NCBI GenBank assembly: GCA_006969745.1
Contig: CP030886.1
Span: 1,269,001-1,333,000 of the forward strand
Length of the DNA stretch: 64,000 nt
DNA from: Cytophagaceae bacterium
Lineage (GTDB): Bacteria > Bacteroidota > Bacteroidia > Cytophagales > Cyclobacteriaceae
Direction: 5' to 3'
Shown here: positions 27,156-35,420 of the stretch, piece by piece
Layout of the letters: every line of letters begins with the position of its first letter
Position numbering within the stretch: position 1 is the stretch's first letter
The notes under the pieces: model-generated
The model's input: the letters and a program-made list of their open reading frames with translations, nothing else
Database searches by the model: none
Told to the model about the DNA's origin: nothing
Translations under genes and position numbers: made by a program

Positions 27156-30100
27156 ATGAGGAATTTACAAATCCAGGCAGCCATAGGTTGCTTGCTTTTG
27201 ATGTTGTCGTATTCGATTGTAATCGCACAAGAATCACCAACTAATACCACCGGATTCACTATTTCCGGCACAGTAAAAGACGCAAATAGTAGAGAACCTC
27301 TGCCCTACTGTAATGCTTACCTCTCACGGTCTCTTAAAGGAACATATACCAATGATGACGGTAGCTTCACAATAGACAATGTGTCTCCGGGTACCTACCA
27401 GTTGGTGGTTTCTTTCGTAGGCTATAAAACATATACTCAAACAGTAAAGATCATTGATCAGGATGTTCAAAACTTGAATATCCGATTGGTGGGCAATGTA
27501 GAAACACTTGAAACCCTGGAGGTGGTGGGTGAAAGAGATAAGGAATGGGAACGAATGATGAAGAAGTTCGAAAGTTCACTCTTTGGAAAAATCTCGTTTT
27601 CTAATCAATGTGAAATTATCAATCCGTGGGTTGTCTCGTTCGAAGGTGACAAAAACAAATTTTCCGCAACAGCTCAGCAGCCTATCGAAATCAAAAACAA
27701 TGCTCTCGGTTTCCAAATGAAAATGAACCTGAATAGCTTTTATCAGGAATCGTCCATTTTTCAATACGATGGATACTTTCAATTTGAACTTCTTGATCCA
27801 AAAAATGAAAAGGAAAGAGCCAACTGGGAAGCCAATCAAAACATTGCATATGAAGGATCAATTACCCATTTTCTGAAAAGTATCTTAGATGATACCTGGC
27901 AGTCAGAAGGCTTTATTCTTCAGCGTATAGACAATGCAAAAGCACAAAATTTCATGGGCGTCAAATCCAACTGGATTGGAAAAGACAACCTTTCAGATTT
28001 TATGGAGGTAAAACCTCAAGGTAATTTTTATTCGGTGGCCATCAGGAAGCCTTTTCTTATATCGTATCAAAACGAATATTTTGAGGGAAATCCACAAACC
28101 TCAAGCATTGTCAATAATCGAACGAAGACCGCAATTTTTGATTCCAATGGCGTGCTTACAGACCCGTCGAGCTTGATCATTTCTGGCTATCTGGTACAGG
28201 AGGGAATATCCACGCTCCTACCGACAGACTACAAACGGGACGCGAAGCTTTTCGATCAGAAGAGCAACCAAAGTTTGGCAGAATACGATAAGGTGTTTTC
28301 AAATTATTATGAATCAAATCCCCTTGGGATTTTTGTTCGAACCGATAAGGAATCATACTTCAACGGTGAAACCATCTGGATGAGAACCTATTTGGTAAAT
28401 ACCATTTCAAATCTTCCTAAATATGAACAATGCATTATTAACACTCAATTGATTGATTCTGATGGAAGAGTGCTGAGCCAGCAAAAACTAAAATCTTTGA
28501 ATGGCGGTGCAAATAGCAGTCTTATCATACCTGATTCGCTTCAAGGTGGTGAATATTTGCTTCGAGCGACTTTAGAAACCAAAGGGCAAGAAGATGAAGT
28601 AGTCTTCGAACGACCAATATTGATTGAAGATTTTGACGAAACCGTAGAAAATCAAACATCCTCCATTGAACCCACCATTGCTTTCTTTCCTGAAAGTGGC
28701 CAAATGGTAGATGGCATCACCAGTCGGGTGGCTTTTAAATCAAACCAAAGGAACGCTTCAGGCATTGTTTATACTGAAAAAGGCAAGGAAATCACTTCAT
28801 TTCGAGCCACGCATAATGGCATGGGATTTTTCGAGCTGAAGCCAAAAGCGAATGAATCCTATTATGTCAAACTATCAAATATCGAAACCAGATTTGAGTT
28901 GCCCTCAATCACCAGTGAAGGTCTGGTGCTGAGGGCAGATCAAGAACAAGACCGGCTAATGCTGCAACTAGAGGCATCCGGTAATCTCCCAAGCACCTCC
29001 ATTACACTGCTTATTCATTCGTATGGGCAATTAGTACATATCGAAAGATTCAATCTTGAAAAATCAAGAGATCTTATTGTGCCCATCTCAAGCCTCAGAG
29101 AAGGAATCAATCATATTACACTCTTTGACAACCAAAAGAGACCAATAGTAGAAAGGCTCTTTTATAAACCCGTGACTACCAATTCTTCAATCCGATTAGC
29201 GCTTAATGATTCAATTTTTGACAAAAGGAAAAAGGTAGAACTTAATATTTCATCTTTAATTGAAACAGCAGACACGATTTACACAGACGTTTCGGTGTCT
29301 GTGCTTGATATTAGTCAAGCAAATCAATCGGTAGATATTCATACATATTTCCATTTTCTTGACAACACCAATATTGAATATCCGGCTGAAAACGGTGATT
29401 TTTTCAAAGAGAGTATTGTAACCCATCCGGATCTCTATATGATGGTATATGGTTGGAAAAGATTTCAGTGGGATAAATTTTTGTCTGATACTTTCAGTAG
29501 TTCCGAAACAGTATCTAGTCTCAAAATCGAGGGTGAGGTGAAAAGAAAAAATGGGAAGCCTCTGTCTCAAACCAGCCTTTTACTTATTAATATGGATAAT
29601 GGTGCAATGAGCACTACTATTACCGACTCGCTTGGTCAATTTCAATTCAAAAATCTGGACATTACAGACACTACAAATCTTGTACTTAAAGTGGAACCAA
29701 ATCAAAAATTGGTGACGCAGGCCATTGTCAGCCTTGATACAGCTACCAGCACCAACATAATATCATGGAAAAATGGCTTCAGCCAACCTGTATGGAGCTC
29801 ATTGACAAGTGAGGAGGCTGAAGAAATAGATCAAGATGGCATTAAAACATTGGCATACGAAAGAAAGTTGGTGAGTGAACTGGAAAACTACATTCTTCTC
29901 AACGAAGTAGTTGTTACCACCGAGCGTGAAGAAAAACCAGATCCACGAAAAGAAACACTTGGGAAAGGAGACCACACAATAAATACTAAAGACCTCCCGA
30001 TGGAAAGCGCACAAAATCTATTTGACATAGTAGATGCCAGAGTACCCGGCCTTCGCGTGGTTACTACTGGTATGAATTCAAATCTTAAATACATCATCAT

Positions 30101-30602
30101 TCGTAAGTCTGTTGGATTTACTGACATTGCAAGTCAGGCGGCTACTATTTTGATCGATAACATACCTATTGAATCTTCTGATGCGGGTATGATAAATCCG
30201 CAGGACATAGAATCCGTTGAAATCTTTACCAGTGGGAGAGCTGCGGCTTTTGGCGCACGTGGCGCTAATGGTGTGGTGGCATTTTATACCAAAAAAGGCA
30301 ATAACTCAAAAGACGACTTTTACAACGATCCGCTCATCAACAAGTTTGTTTACAAGAACGCTTATTACACACCGACAGAATTCTTCTCTCCAAACTATGA
30401 TGTATTGAGCATGAGCGATAAGTATATAGATTCACGAGCGACAGTTTACTGGAATCCTAATATCACAATTACCAATTATGAAGCGCAAAACATCAGCTTT
30501 TTCACTACGGATAGAGAGGCTGAGCTACTCATAGACATACAGGGAGTATCGCAGACTGGCGAATTGATTCATGAAATGAAAATCATAAGTGTGAGTGACT
30601 AG
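27156..30602 (+). CDS. Secreted protein with CarboxypepD-reg, MG2-like and TonB plug domains
   Basis: I start at ATG 27156, which gives a signal peptide (MRNLQIQAAIGCLLLMLSYS...IAQ) and avoids the terminator in the longer frame. The product has 1148 residues. Domains in order are: carboxypeptidase-regulatory-like beta sandwich (FTISGTVKDANSREPLPY...), an unassigned region, a macroglobulin MG2-like domain around GIFVRTDKESYFNGETIWMR, a second regulatory-like domain, and a TonB plug domain (AQNLFDIVDARVPGLRVV...FGARGANGVVAFYTKKG). No 22-strand barrel follows the plug, so it is not a complete TonB-dependent receptor. It may interact with one, or be a periplasmic or surface protein. Its substrate is unknown. 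Confidence 0.8.
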   Translation: MRNLQIQAAIGCLLLMLSYSIVIAQESPTNTTGFTISGTVKDANSREPLPYCNAYLSRSLKGTYTNDDGSFTIDNVSPGTYQLVVSFVGYKTYTQTVKIIDQDVQNLNIRLVGNVETLETLEVVGERDKEWERMMKKFESSLFGKISFSNQCEIINPWVVSFEGDKNKFSATAQQPIEIKNNALGFQMKMNLNSFYQESSIFQYDGYFQFELLDPKNEKERANWEANQNIAYEGSITHFLKSILDDTWQSEGFILQRIDNAKAQNFMGVKSNWIGKDNLSDFMEVKPQGNFYSVAIRKPFLISYQNEYFEGNPQTSSIVNNRTKTAIFDSNGVLTDPSSLIISGYLVQEGISTLLPTDYKRDAKLFDQKSNQSLAEYDKVFSNYYESNPLGIFVRTDKESYFNGETIWMRTYLVNTISNLPKYEQCIINTQLIDSDGRVLSQQKLKSLNGGANSSLIIPDSLQGGEYLLRATLETKGQEDEVVFERPILIEDFDETVENQTSSIEPTIAFFPESGQMVDGITSRVAFKSNQRNASGIVYTEKGKEITSFRATHNGMGFFELKPKANESYYVKLSNIETRFELPSITSEGLVLRADQEQDRLMLQLEASGNLPSTSITLLIHSYGQLVHIERFNLEKSRDLIVPISSLREGINHITLFDNQKRPIVERLFYKPVTTNSSIRLALNDSIFDKRKKVELNISSLIETADTIYTDVSVSVLDISQANQSVDIHTYFHFLDNTNIEYPAENGDFFKESIVTHPDLYMMVYGWKRFQWDKFLSDTFSSSETVSSLKIEGEVKRKNGKPLSQTSLLLINMDNGAMSTTITDSLGQFQFKNLDITDTTNLVLKVEPNQKLVTQAIVSLDTATSTNIISWKNGFSQPVWSSLTSEEAEEIDQDGIKTLAYERKLVSELENYILLNEVVVTTEREEKPDPRKETLGKGDHTINTKDLPMESAQNLFDIVDARVPGLRVVTTGMNSNLKYIIIRKSVGFTDIASQAATILIDNIPIESSDAGMINPQDIESVEIFTSGRAAAFGARGANGVVAFYTKKGNNSKDDFYNDPLINKFVYKNAYYTPTEFFSPNYDVLSMSDKYIDSRATVYWNPNITITNYEAQNISFFTTDREAELLIDIQGVSQTGELIHEMKIISVSD

Positions 30603-30685
30603 AGTCTTTAAGAATTATAACCAAGTTGATTATATCGTTTCTTTTTCTTCTTTTTGGGATTGTTTTAAAATCAGCAAAGGAAAAC

Positions 30686-31609
30686 ATGAAAAGTGCGATA
30701 GCAATTCTTCTAATATGCATTTCATTCAATTTACTATCTCAAAACAGGGAAGTAGATGTCAGCAGTAAGTATTCCGCTGATAAAGAAGAATATGTACTCA
30801 CGGTTACAAACAATACTTCAGTTTATAAAACCGTAGTAATAAAATTCAATCGGCTTTCAAACCTAGATCCAAGCACGCGATTGCCGGCTATTTTAGAAGT
30901 GGCACCAGGCGCTTCAAAAAGGGCAATTCGACTCACCAAGTCAGGCATCGGCACTCCAGATTTTAGCTATTCATACACACATTATTCAGGATGCGCTCGT
31001 CCCAAACACGACGACAATGTAATCTACGCTTTGCCAACTGGAAGGCGTAAAACCACTCAGCCGATAAAACTCACCAGCCTTGGCAACTTTATAAAAAATG
31101 ATGAGGTTCCGGAATATTGGAATGCTATTGGATTCAAAATGGAGGCAGGAGATACTATATTTTGCAGCAGGCGAGGAATCGTGGAAAAAGTGTTTGAAAA
31201 CTCCAATGAAGCTGGTGAGGGGGTGACATTTACAACTGATGCCAATCGATTGGTCATCCGCCACAGCGACTGCACATTTGGACGCTATGCAAACTTTGAA
31301 AGAAAAGGGATTTTCGTCAAAGTAGGTCAAGAAATTGAGGTTGGAGAACCATTAGGTATTGTAAACGGAACGGCATATGGCAATTCAATTCATGTAAGAC
31401 AAATGTTTTTTGCTACACCGATAGAGGAACAGATTCGTGAAGGAAAAACTAAAATAGAAAACATATACTTTCCTATTACTTATCAAACTTTAGATGGTAA
31501 AATCACCTCCTGGGATTACGATAAAAATTATGAATCCACCATTGATGAGAACATCATTACTCAAGAAATGTCCAAGAGAGAAATCAAAAAATGGTTGAAA
31601 GAAAACTAA
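30686..31609 (+). CDS. M23-like protein with degenerate zinc site
   Basis: I prefer ATG 30686 over the frame start at 30626, because it begins the signal peptide (MKSAIAILLICISFNLLSQ). The 307-residue product has a beta-sandwich N-terminal half and an M23/LytM-like second half. That half shows the core pattern: ...GDTIFCSRRGIVEKVFE, RLVIRHSDCTFGRYANF, VKVGQEIEVGEPLGIV, YGNSIHVRQMFF. The expected HxH is HVR here, and the first HxxxD is not in a typical GxDI context, so zinc binding and peptidase activity are doubtful. It could be a LytM regulator-like protein. It is convergent with the next gene across 2 bp. Confidence 0.75.
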   Translation: MKSAIAILLICISFNLLSQNREVDVSSKYSADKEEYVLTVTNNTSVYKTVVIKFNRLSNLDPSTRLPAILEVAPGASKRAIRLTKSGIGTPDFSYSYTHYSGCARPKHDDNVIYALPTGRRKTTQPIKLTSLGNFIKNDEVPEYWNAIGFKMEAGDTIFCSRRGIVEKVFENSNEAGEGVTFTTDANRLVIRHSDCTFGRYANFERKGIFVKVGQEIEVGEPLGIVNGTAYGNSIHVRQMFFATPIEEQIREGKTKIENIYFPITYQTLDGKITSWDYDKNYESTIDENIITQEMSKREIKKWLKEN

Positions 31610-31611
31610 TC

Positions 31612-31896
31612 TCAATTAGATTCTAGCGAATAAGCAAGCGGCTTACCTCCAAACAGGATCTTTGTTTTCGCCCAGGTATCTGTAAACAACTCTGAATGAC
31701 GATACGCTTCAAGGTTATCTTCACTCTCCCATTTACTAAATGTGTAGTATACATGATCAAGTTTTGCGTCTTTGCACAGCTCCAAATAGGTACAACCGGG
31801 AAACGTTGAAATTTTACCCTTTACAGTCTCAAACAAAGTCAGAAAGTCATCCACCTTTTGCGGATCAAAATCCATTCGCACAATACGTATAAGCAT
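31612..31896 (-). CDS. Antibiotic biosynthesis monooxygenase (ABM) domain protein
   Basis: The 94-residue protein matches the small ABM ferredoxin-like fold: MLIRIVRMDFDPQKVDDFL at the start, then FPGCTYLELCKDAKLDHVYYTFSKWES with the typical core strands and the FxxWES signature. Such dimers include quinol oxygenases, haem-degrading enzymes and many unassigned members. The substrate cannot be told. It starts 2 bp after the SAM hydrolase gene on the same strand, so the two are probably co-transcribed. Confidence 0.85.
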   Translation of the reverse strand: MLIRIVRMDFDPQKVDDFLTLFETVKGKISTFPGCTYLELCKDAKLDHVYYTFSKWESEDNLEAYRHSELFTDTWAKTKILFGGKPLAYSLESN

Positions 31897-31898
31897 AT

Positions 31899-32675
31899 CT
31901 ATTCAGTTGAAAATTCGATGAGTACAGGTGAATCTACAGACAACCCCAGCAGTTCCGATGCATTTCCTTTGTTTATGCCAATCTGCAGCTGATCGGAAGA
32001 GTTGAACAAGACATAGCAGTCCCCTGATTCTACATCACTGAAATAAGTATTTAACTGTGGAAATGCTTCACGCCCGAAACGTACCAAATACCTCACTCCA
32101 GCCCCATTTATCTCTAATATTTTTTCAAACTCAGGTTTCTTGATGTTAGTAATCAGGTTTCCATATCTATCCACGGCTACTACATTGCCGGCTATTTCTC
32201 GTTTGGTCACTTTAAGCTGACGTGCATACAGCTCCGTCATTTCACTCACAATAGTTCCTACGTCTTTTAGTGATTTTCCAGTTGCCAACTGCAAAGCAGT
32301 TTTGGCCAGCACATCCTTGGCTGGAAAAGTTGATTGGCCATTAGCTAATATAGCAATCTGATCAGGCTTTTTTTCGGAAACAAGGCTAAAAATTCCCGAA
32401 TCAAAACCAACAAACAAATGCCCATCCAGTTCAATCGCCAGCGCATTAGACTTTTCGCGCATCGCATCTACAGCTACTATGTGAACCGTTTTGGCCGGAA
32501 AATCCTTGTATACACTACGAAGAACATTGGCAGCATGTGAAATGTCAAATGGCCGGATATCATGCGTTATATCGGTTATCGGCTGGGCGGGAGCTACCGA
32601 CACTATAGCAGCCTTCACAGCAGCCACGTAATGGTCTACTGTCCCGAAATCAGACATGAAGGTGATTAACGCCAT
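31899..32675 (-). CDS. SAM hydroxide adenosyltransferase (DUF62 family)
   Basis: The 258-residue protein belongs to the DUF62 / SAM-dependent halogenase-like family. Visible signatures are the N-terminal ITFMSDFGTVDHYVAAVKAAI (Asp9), DITHDIRPFDISHAA, and DRYGNLITNI starting the C-terminal domain. Characterised bacterial DUF62 members split S-adenosylmethionine with water to adenosine and methionine; halogenase members act on chloride or fluoride. Nothing in context suggests halogenation. The start lies opposite the PhoH gene, with a -7-like TAGCTTTG (32707-32714, minus strand) and overlapping palindromes upstream. The ABM gene follows in the same unit. Confidence 0.88.
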   Translation of the reverse strand: MALITFMSDFGTVDHYVAAVKAAIVSVAPAQPITDITHDIRPFDISHAANVLRSVYKDFPAKTVHIVAVDAMREKSNALAIELDGHLFVGFDSGIFSLVSEKKPDQIAILANGQSTFPAKDVLAKTALQLATGKSLKDVGTIVSEMTELYARQLKVTKREIAGNVVAVDRYGNLITNIKKPEFEKILEINGAGVRYLVRFGREAFPQLNTYFSDVESGDCYVLFNSSDQLQIGINKGNASELLGLSVDSPVLIEFSTE

Positions 32676-32706
32676 TTTGGGGGAATTCAGCTTACATTTG
32701 TTGACA

Positions 32707-32747
32707 CAAAGCTATATATTTTACTCACACAGTGAGTTTCAAAACTC
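32707..32747 (-). promoter_or_regulatory. -7 box and overlapping palindromes upstream of the SAM hydrolase
   Basis: On the minus strand TAGCTTTG (32707-32714) matches the TAnnTTTG box. Upstream on the same strand are ACTCAC-3-GTGAGT (32723-32737) and an overlapping GAGTTT-2-AAACTC (32734-32747), in the -33 region. No well-placed TTG is seen, so this may be a regulated promoter. Confidence 0.4.
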
Positions 32748-32838
32748 TCGGGTTTATTGCAAAAAAACGCATCGAAATTGAAAAAAAATGTTGCAATCCA
32801 TTAGTAATTTACGCTCGAAGCATTAACTGAAAAATCTA

Positions 32839-33801
32839 TTGCTGGAAAAAATAATTACACTTGAAAATGTTTCCCTGGTTGACTTCCTCGGAATCGAAAA
32901 CCAAAACATAAAAACGATCGCTACAGCCTTCCCTGATAGCCAAATCGTTAGTCGTGGAAATGAGATTAGGATCAAGGGTTCTGCTCCACAGATTCTAAAA
33001 ATCAACGAAATACTTAATTCCCTTCTGGCACACTACCATGAGTATGGCAAAGTGACAGCTGAAAATGTCAAGGATTTCGTAGATAATGAGGAAAATACCA
33101 TCCAGGCCGGGCCGCAAGCCAGCGCACTGGTACATGGCACACGCGGTACGCGAATAGTACCCAAGACGGTCAATCAAAAGAAACTGGTAGCAGCGGTTGA
33201 AAAAAATGACCTGGTATTCGCCATTGGACCTGCCGGTACCGGCAAGACCTACATTTCAGTTGCACTTGCAGTACGGGCGTTGAAAAATAAGGAAGTAAAA
33301 AAGATCATCATCACCCGTCCGGCAGTAGAAGCCGGTGAAAACCTCGGGTTTCTCCCCGGCGATCTCAAAGAAAAAATAGATCCCTACCTACGCCCCATCT
33401 ATGATGCACTTAGTGACATGATTCCGGCCGAGAAACTTCGCTACTATAAAGAAAACGGCATTGTAGAGATCGCGCCACTTGCTTACATGCGTGGACGAAC
33501 ACTCAACGACGCGTATGTATTGCTGGATGAAGCTCAGAATACCACACCGATGCAGATCAAGATGTTTCTTACGCGTATGGGCCCACAATCGAAAGTGATT
33601 ATTACAGGAGACCAGTCACAGATCGATTTACCCAAAAAGCAAACATCCGGTCTGATTGAGACCATGCGCGTACTAAAAGACGTGAAAGGCATTGGATTTG
33701 TAAACCTGGACGAGCGTGATGTGGTGAGACACAAGCTGGTGAAAGCAATCATAAAAGCGTACAACAAGTATGACCTACAGAGTACTAAAGGCGACAAGTG
33801 A
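32839..33801 (+). CDS. PhoH-family ATPase
   Basis: The 320-residue protein has an N-terminal KH-like region (TLENVSLVDFLGIENQNI...RGNEIRIKGS), followed by the PhoH P-loop domain. Motifs are Walker A GPAGTGKTYIS, Walker B YVLLDEAQN, sensor-like KVIITGDQSQIDLP and a C-terminal YNKYDLQ. PhoH (YbeZ type) proteins are cytoplasmic ATPases linked to RNA metabolism and ribosome maturation, often beside ybeY. No ybeY is seen here. The start is TTG: no in-frame ATG lies between it and the upstream stop at 32824. The GNAT gene overlaps its last 32 bp. Confidence 0.92.
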   Translation: MLEKIITLENVSLVDFLGIENQNIKTIATAFPDSQIVSRGNEIRIKGSAPQILKINEILNSLLAHYHEYGKVTAENVKDFVDNEENTIQAGPQASALVHGTRGTRIVPKTVNQKKLVAAVEKNDLVFAIGPAGTGKTYISVALAVRALKNKEVKKIIITRPAVEAGENLGFLPGDLKEKIDPYLRPIYDALSDMIPAEKLRYYKENGIVEIAPLAYMRGRTLNDAYVLLDEAQNTTPMQIKMFLTRMGPQSKVIITGDQSQIDLPKKQTSGLIETMRVLKDVKGIGFVNLDERDVVRHKLVKAIIKAYNKYDLQSTKGDK

Positions 33802-34207
33802 GGAGCTGAGAGAGAAGGCCTTCCAGATACGTGAGGAAGTGTTTGTCGTAGAGCAGCAAGTAGCCGCCAACGAAGAGTTTGATGAGTATGAAGATGAGTC
33901 TCATCACTTTGTGGCACTGGATGAAAACGACGAACCGGTTGGCTCTGCTCGCTGGCGACATACGGACAAGGGCATCAAGCTGGAACGATTTACTGCGAAG
34001 AAGACCATGCGTGGCAAAGGACTGGGCACGGCCATTGTACAAGCCGTGATGGACGATCTGGAAGCAAACGCCGAACCTGGCACTTATCTCTACATGCATG
34101 CACAGCTACCGGCTGTGCCTCTTTATTTGAAATTTGGCTTCAAGACCAAAGGCGACAAGTTTGACGAGTGCGGCATCATGCATTATTTGATGTGGCGGGA
34201 GTTGTAA
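33770..34207 (+). CDS. GNAT-family N-acetyltransferase
   Basis: The 145-residue protein has the ElaA-like GNAT pattern: LREKAFQIREEVFVVEQQV at the N terminus, SARWRHTDKGIKLERFTAKK, and the acetyl-CoA loop MRGKGLGTAIVQAVMD, ending with YLKFGFKTKGDKFDECG. It should transfer an acetyl group to an unknown amine. It starts inside the last 32 bp of phoH in another frame, so its translation probably depends on that gene. The REP-like repeat field begins just after its stop. Confidence 0.9.
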   Translation: MTYRVLKATSEELREKAFQIREEVFVVEQQVAANEEFDEYEDESHHFVALDENDEPVGSARWRHTDKGIKLERFTAKKTMRGKGLGTAIVQAVMDDLEANAEPGTYLYMHAQLPAVPLYLKFGFKTKGDKFDECGIMHYLMWREL

Positions 34208-34227
34208 GATGTTCTTTGTTTAGAACG

Positions 34228-34252
34228 TCACCCTGAACTTGTTTCAGGGTCT
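34228..34252. repeat. REP-like palindrome (solo copy)
   Basis: TCACCCTGAACTTGTTTCAG plus GGTCT forms a hairpin (CCCTGAA with TTCAGGG) and is identical to the 3' unit of the two larger mosaics at 34281-34525 and 35066-35309. Such palindromes are dispersed, probably REP-type extragenic elements. The rest of 34208-34280 is not distinctive. Confidence 0.75.
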
Positions 34253-34280
34253 GATAACCTCACTGGCATGAATATCGGAA

Positions 34281-34525
34281 GATGCCGGATCAAGTCCGGC
34301 ATGACAACTGGGCTCGAGCAGACCTATACTTAAGGGGGGCAACTCTGAACCTGCATTCCGCAGGCAGGCCTATTTCAGGGTCTTTCTACTAATGTAACTG
34401 TCCATAAAAGAAAGATGCTGAAATAAATTCAGCATGACCTCCTTGGTGAATTTTGCTACAGCGTTCAGAAGTAACCCTGAAAACACTTTTTGATAGAACG
34501 TCACCCTGAACTTGTTTCAGGGTCT
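34281..34525. repeat. 245-bp REP-mosaic repeat, copy A
   Basis: The unit is a string of palindromes: GATGCCGGA/TCCGGCAT, an inner CCTGC/GCAGG nested between TGAA and TTCA, ATGCTGAA/TTCAGCAT, and the terminal CCCTGAA/TTCAGGG. It is about 97 percent identical to copy B (seven or so differences by my alignment, including one indel). Its last 25 bases supply the 3' end of the minus-strand 82-residue gene. Confidence 0.88.
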
Positions 34526-34749
34526 ATCTCTACTAAATAATCAAACAACCCAAACAAAAACCCCATATCCTCCACAAAATCCCCAAAGCCGGGTGGCAGT
34601 TCTTCGTACTCATGGATGAGGTAGTAGAAGAAAACTTCACGTAAGTTTTTTCGGAAGGAGTTTACATCCACCAGGTCCAGAAAGTCATCAAAAGTCTGGA
34701 TCATCTCAGGCGTAAGGTTCTTGTAGTCCATCAAAGAAAGATAATCCAT
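34501..34749 (-). CDS. Small acidic protein of unknown function
   Basis: The 82-residue protein (MDYLSLMDYKNLTPEMIQTF... LFGLFDYLVEIDPETSSG) is acidic, rich in Phe, Leu and Asp, and has no signal peptide or clear membrane helix. I do not recognise it. It is divergent from an XRE-type HTH gene across 64 bp, an arrangement typical of regulator/target or toxin-antitoxin pairs. The last seven codons plus the TGA stop (DPETSSG) are read from the REP-like palindrome of repeat copy A. The native C terminus may therefore have been replaced when the repeat arrived, or the ORF may originally have been longer. Confidence 0.65.
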   Translation of the reverse strand: MDYLSLMDYKNLTPEMIQTFDDFLDLVDVNSFRKNLREVFFYYLIHEYEELPPGFGDFVEDMGFLFGLFDYLVEIDPETSSG

Positions 34750-34762
34750 TTTTATAAAACAC

Positions 34763-34781
34763 TACTTTTATGGAGTACTTT
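34763..34781. promoter_or_regulatory. Possible operator in the divergent intergenic region
   Basis: Two TACTTT copies (34763-34768 and 34776-34781), 13 bases start to start, lie between the 82-residue gene and the HTH gene. They could be contacted by the XRE protein. A GACCTTTG box resembling the -7 element lies further down, before the HTH start. This is weak evidence. Confidence 0.3.
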
Positions 34782-34813
34782 ATATAGAGTGATGAAGAGA
34801 CCTTTGGACTACT

Positions 34814-35065
34814 ATGGCCTCTGAAAATTCACCCAACGATATTCTGAAAATTCAAAAGCAAATTGGAGCTAAAATTCGATCCATCCGTGAGGGAAAGGGC
34901 ATCAAGAACTATGAAAAGTTTGCCATTCAAAATGGATTTGGGCGCTCTCATTATTGGCGCATAGAAGCGGGCGAAATTAACTTAACACTTAAGACCCTCA
35001 ACAAAATCCTGAACTCTTTAGACGTACCTATCGAGGAATTTTTCAGGGAGTTGAAAGAGAAGTAA
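34814..35065 (+). CDS. XRE-family helix-turn-helix regulator
   Basis: The 83-residue protein is a compact single-domain Cro/C1-type HTH: IGAKIRSIREGKGIKNYEKF for helix 1-2, FGRSHYWRIEAGEINLTLKTL for the recognition and following helices, and LNSLDVPIEEFFREL at the end. It probably binds DNA as a dimer. Divergent placement next to the 82-residue acidic protein suggests control of that gene and of itself. Its TAA stop (35063-35065) abuts repeat copy B with no spacer. Both genes thus end at the edge of the same repeat. Toxin-antitoxin, phage-defence or plain regulation are all possible. Confidence 0.8.
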   Translation: MASENSPNDILKIQKQIGAKIRSIREGKGIKNYEKFAIQNGFGRSHYWRIEAGEINLTLKTLNKILNSLDVPIEEFFRELKEK

Positions 35066-35309
35066 GATGCCGGATCAAGTCCGGCATGACAACTGGGCTC
35101 GAGCAGACCTATACCTAAGGGGGGCAACTCTGAACCTGCATTCCGCAGGCAGGCCTATTTCAGGGTCTTTCTACTAATGTAACTGTCCATAAAAGAAAGA
35201 TGCTGAAATAAATTCAGCATGACCTGCTTGGGGAATTTTGCTACAGCGTTCAGAAGTAACCCTGAAACACCTTTTGCTAGAACATCACCCTGAACTTGTT
35301 TCAGGGTCT
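35066..35309. repeat. 244-bp REP-mosaic repeat, copy B
   Basis: Direct repeat of 34281-34525 in the same orientation, immediately after the stop codon of the HTH gene. It contains the same four palindromic units. The remaining bases, 35310-35420, show no gene or further repeat and lead to the ComEC start. Confidence 0.88.
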
Positions 35310-35420
35310 GATAGACTCAAAGACAAACTGGAACCAAATTCATGTATACAAATCGTCAACCTGAATCCATCTTTCCATTTGTAACCGAATAACTGCAATA
35401 ACCACACCTAGTATGCAAGG

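Noticed and set aside
34208..35320. CRISPR array or insertion sequence
   Set aside because: The repeats are two long mosaics with internal palindromes, not regular short repeats with spacers, and contain no transposase ORF or terminal target duplications that I can identify.
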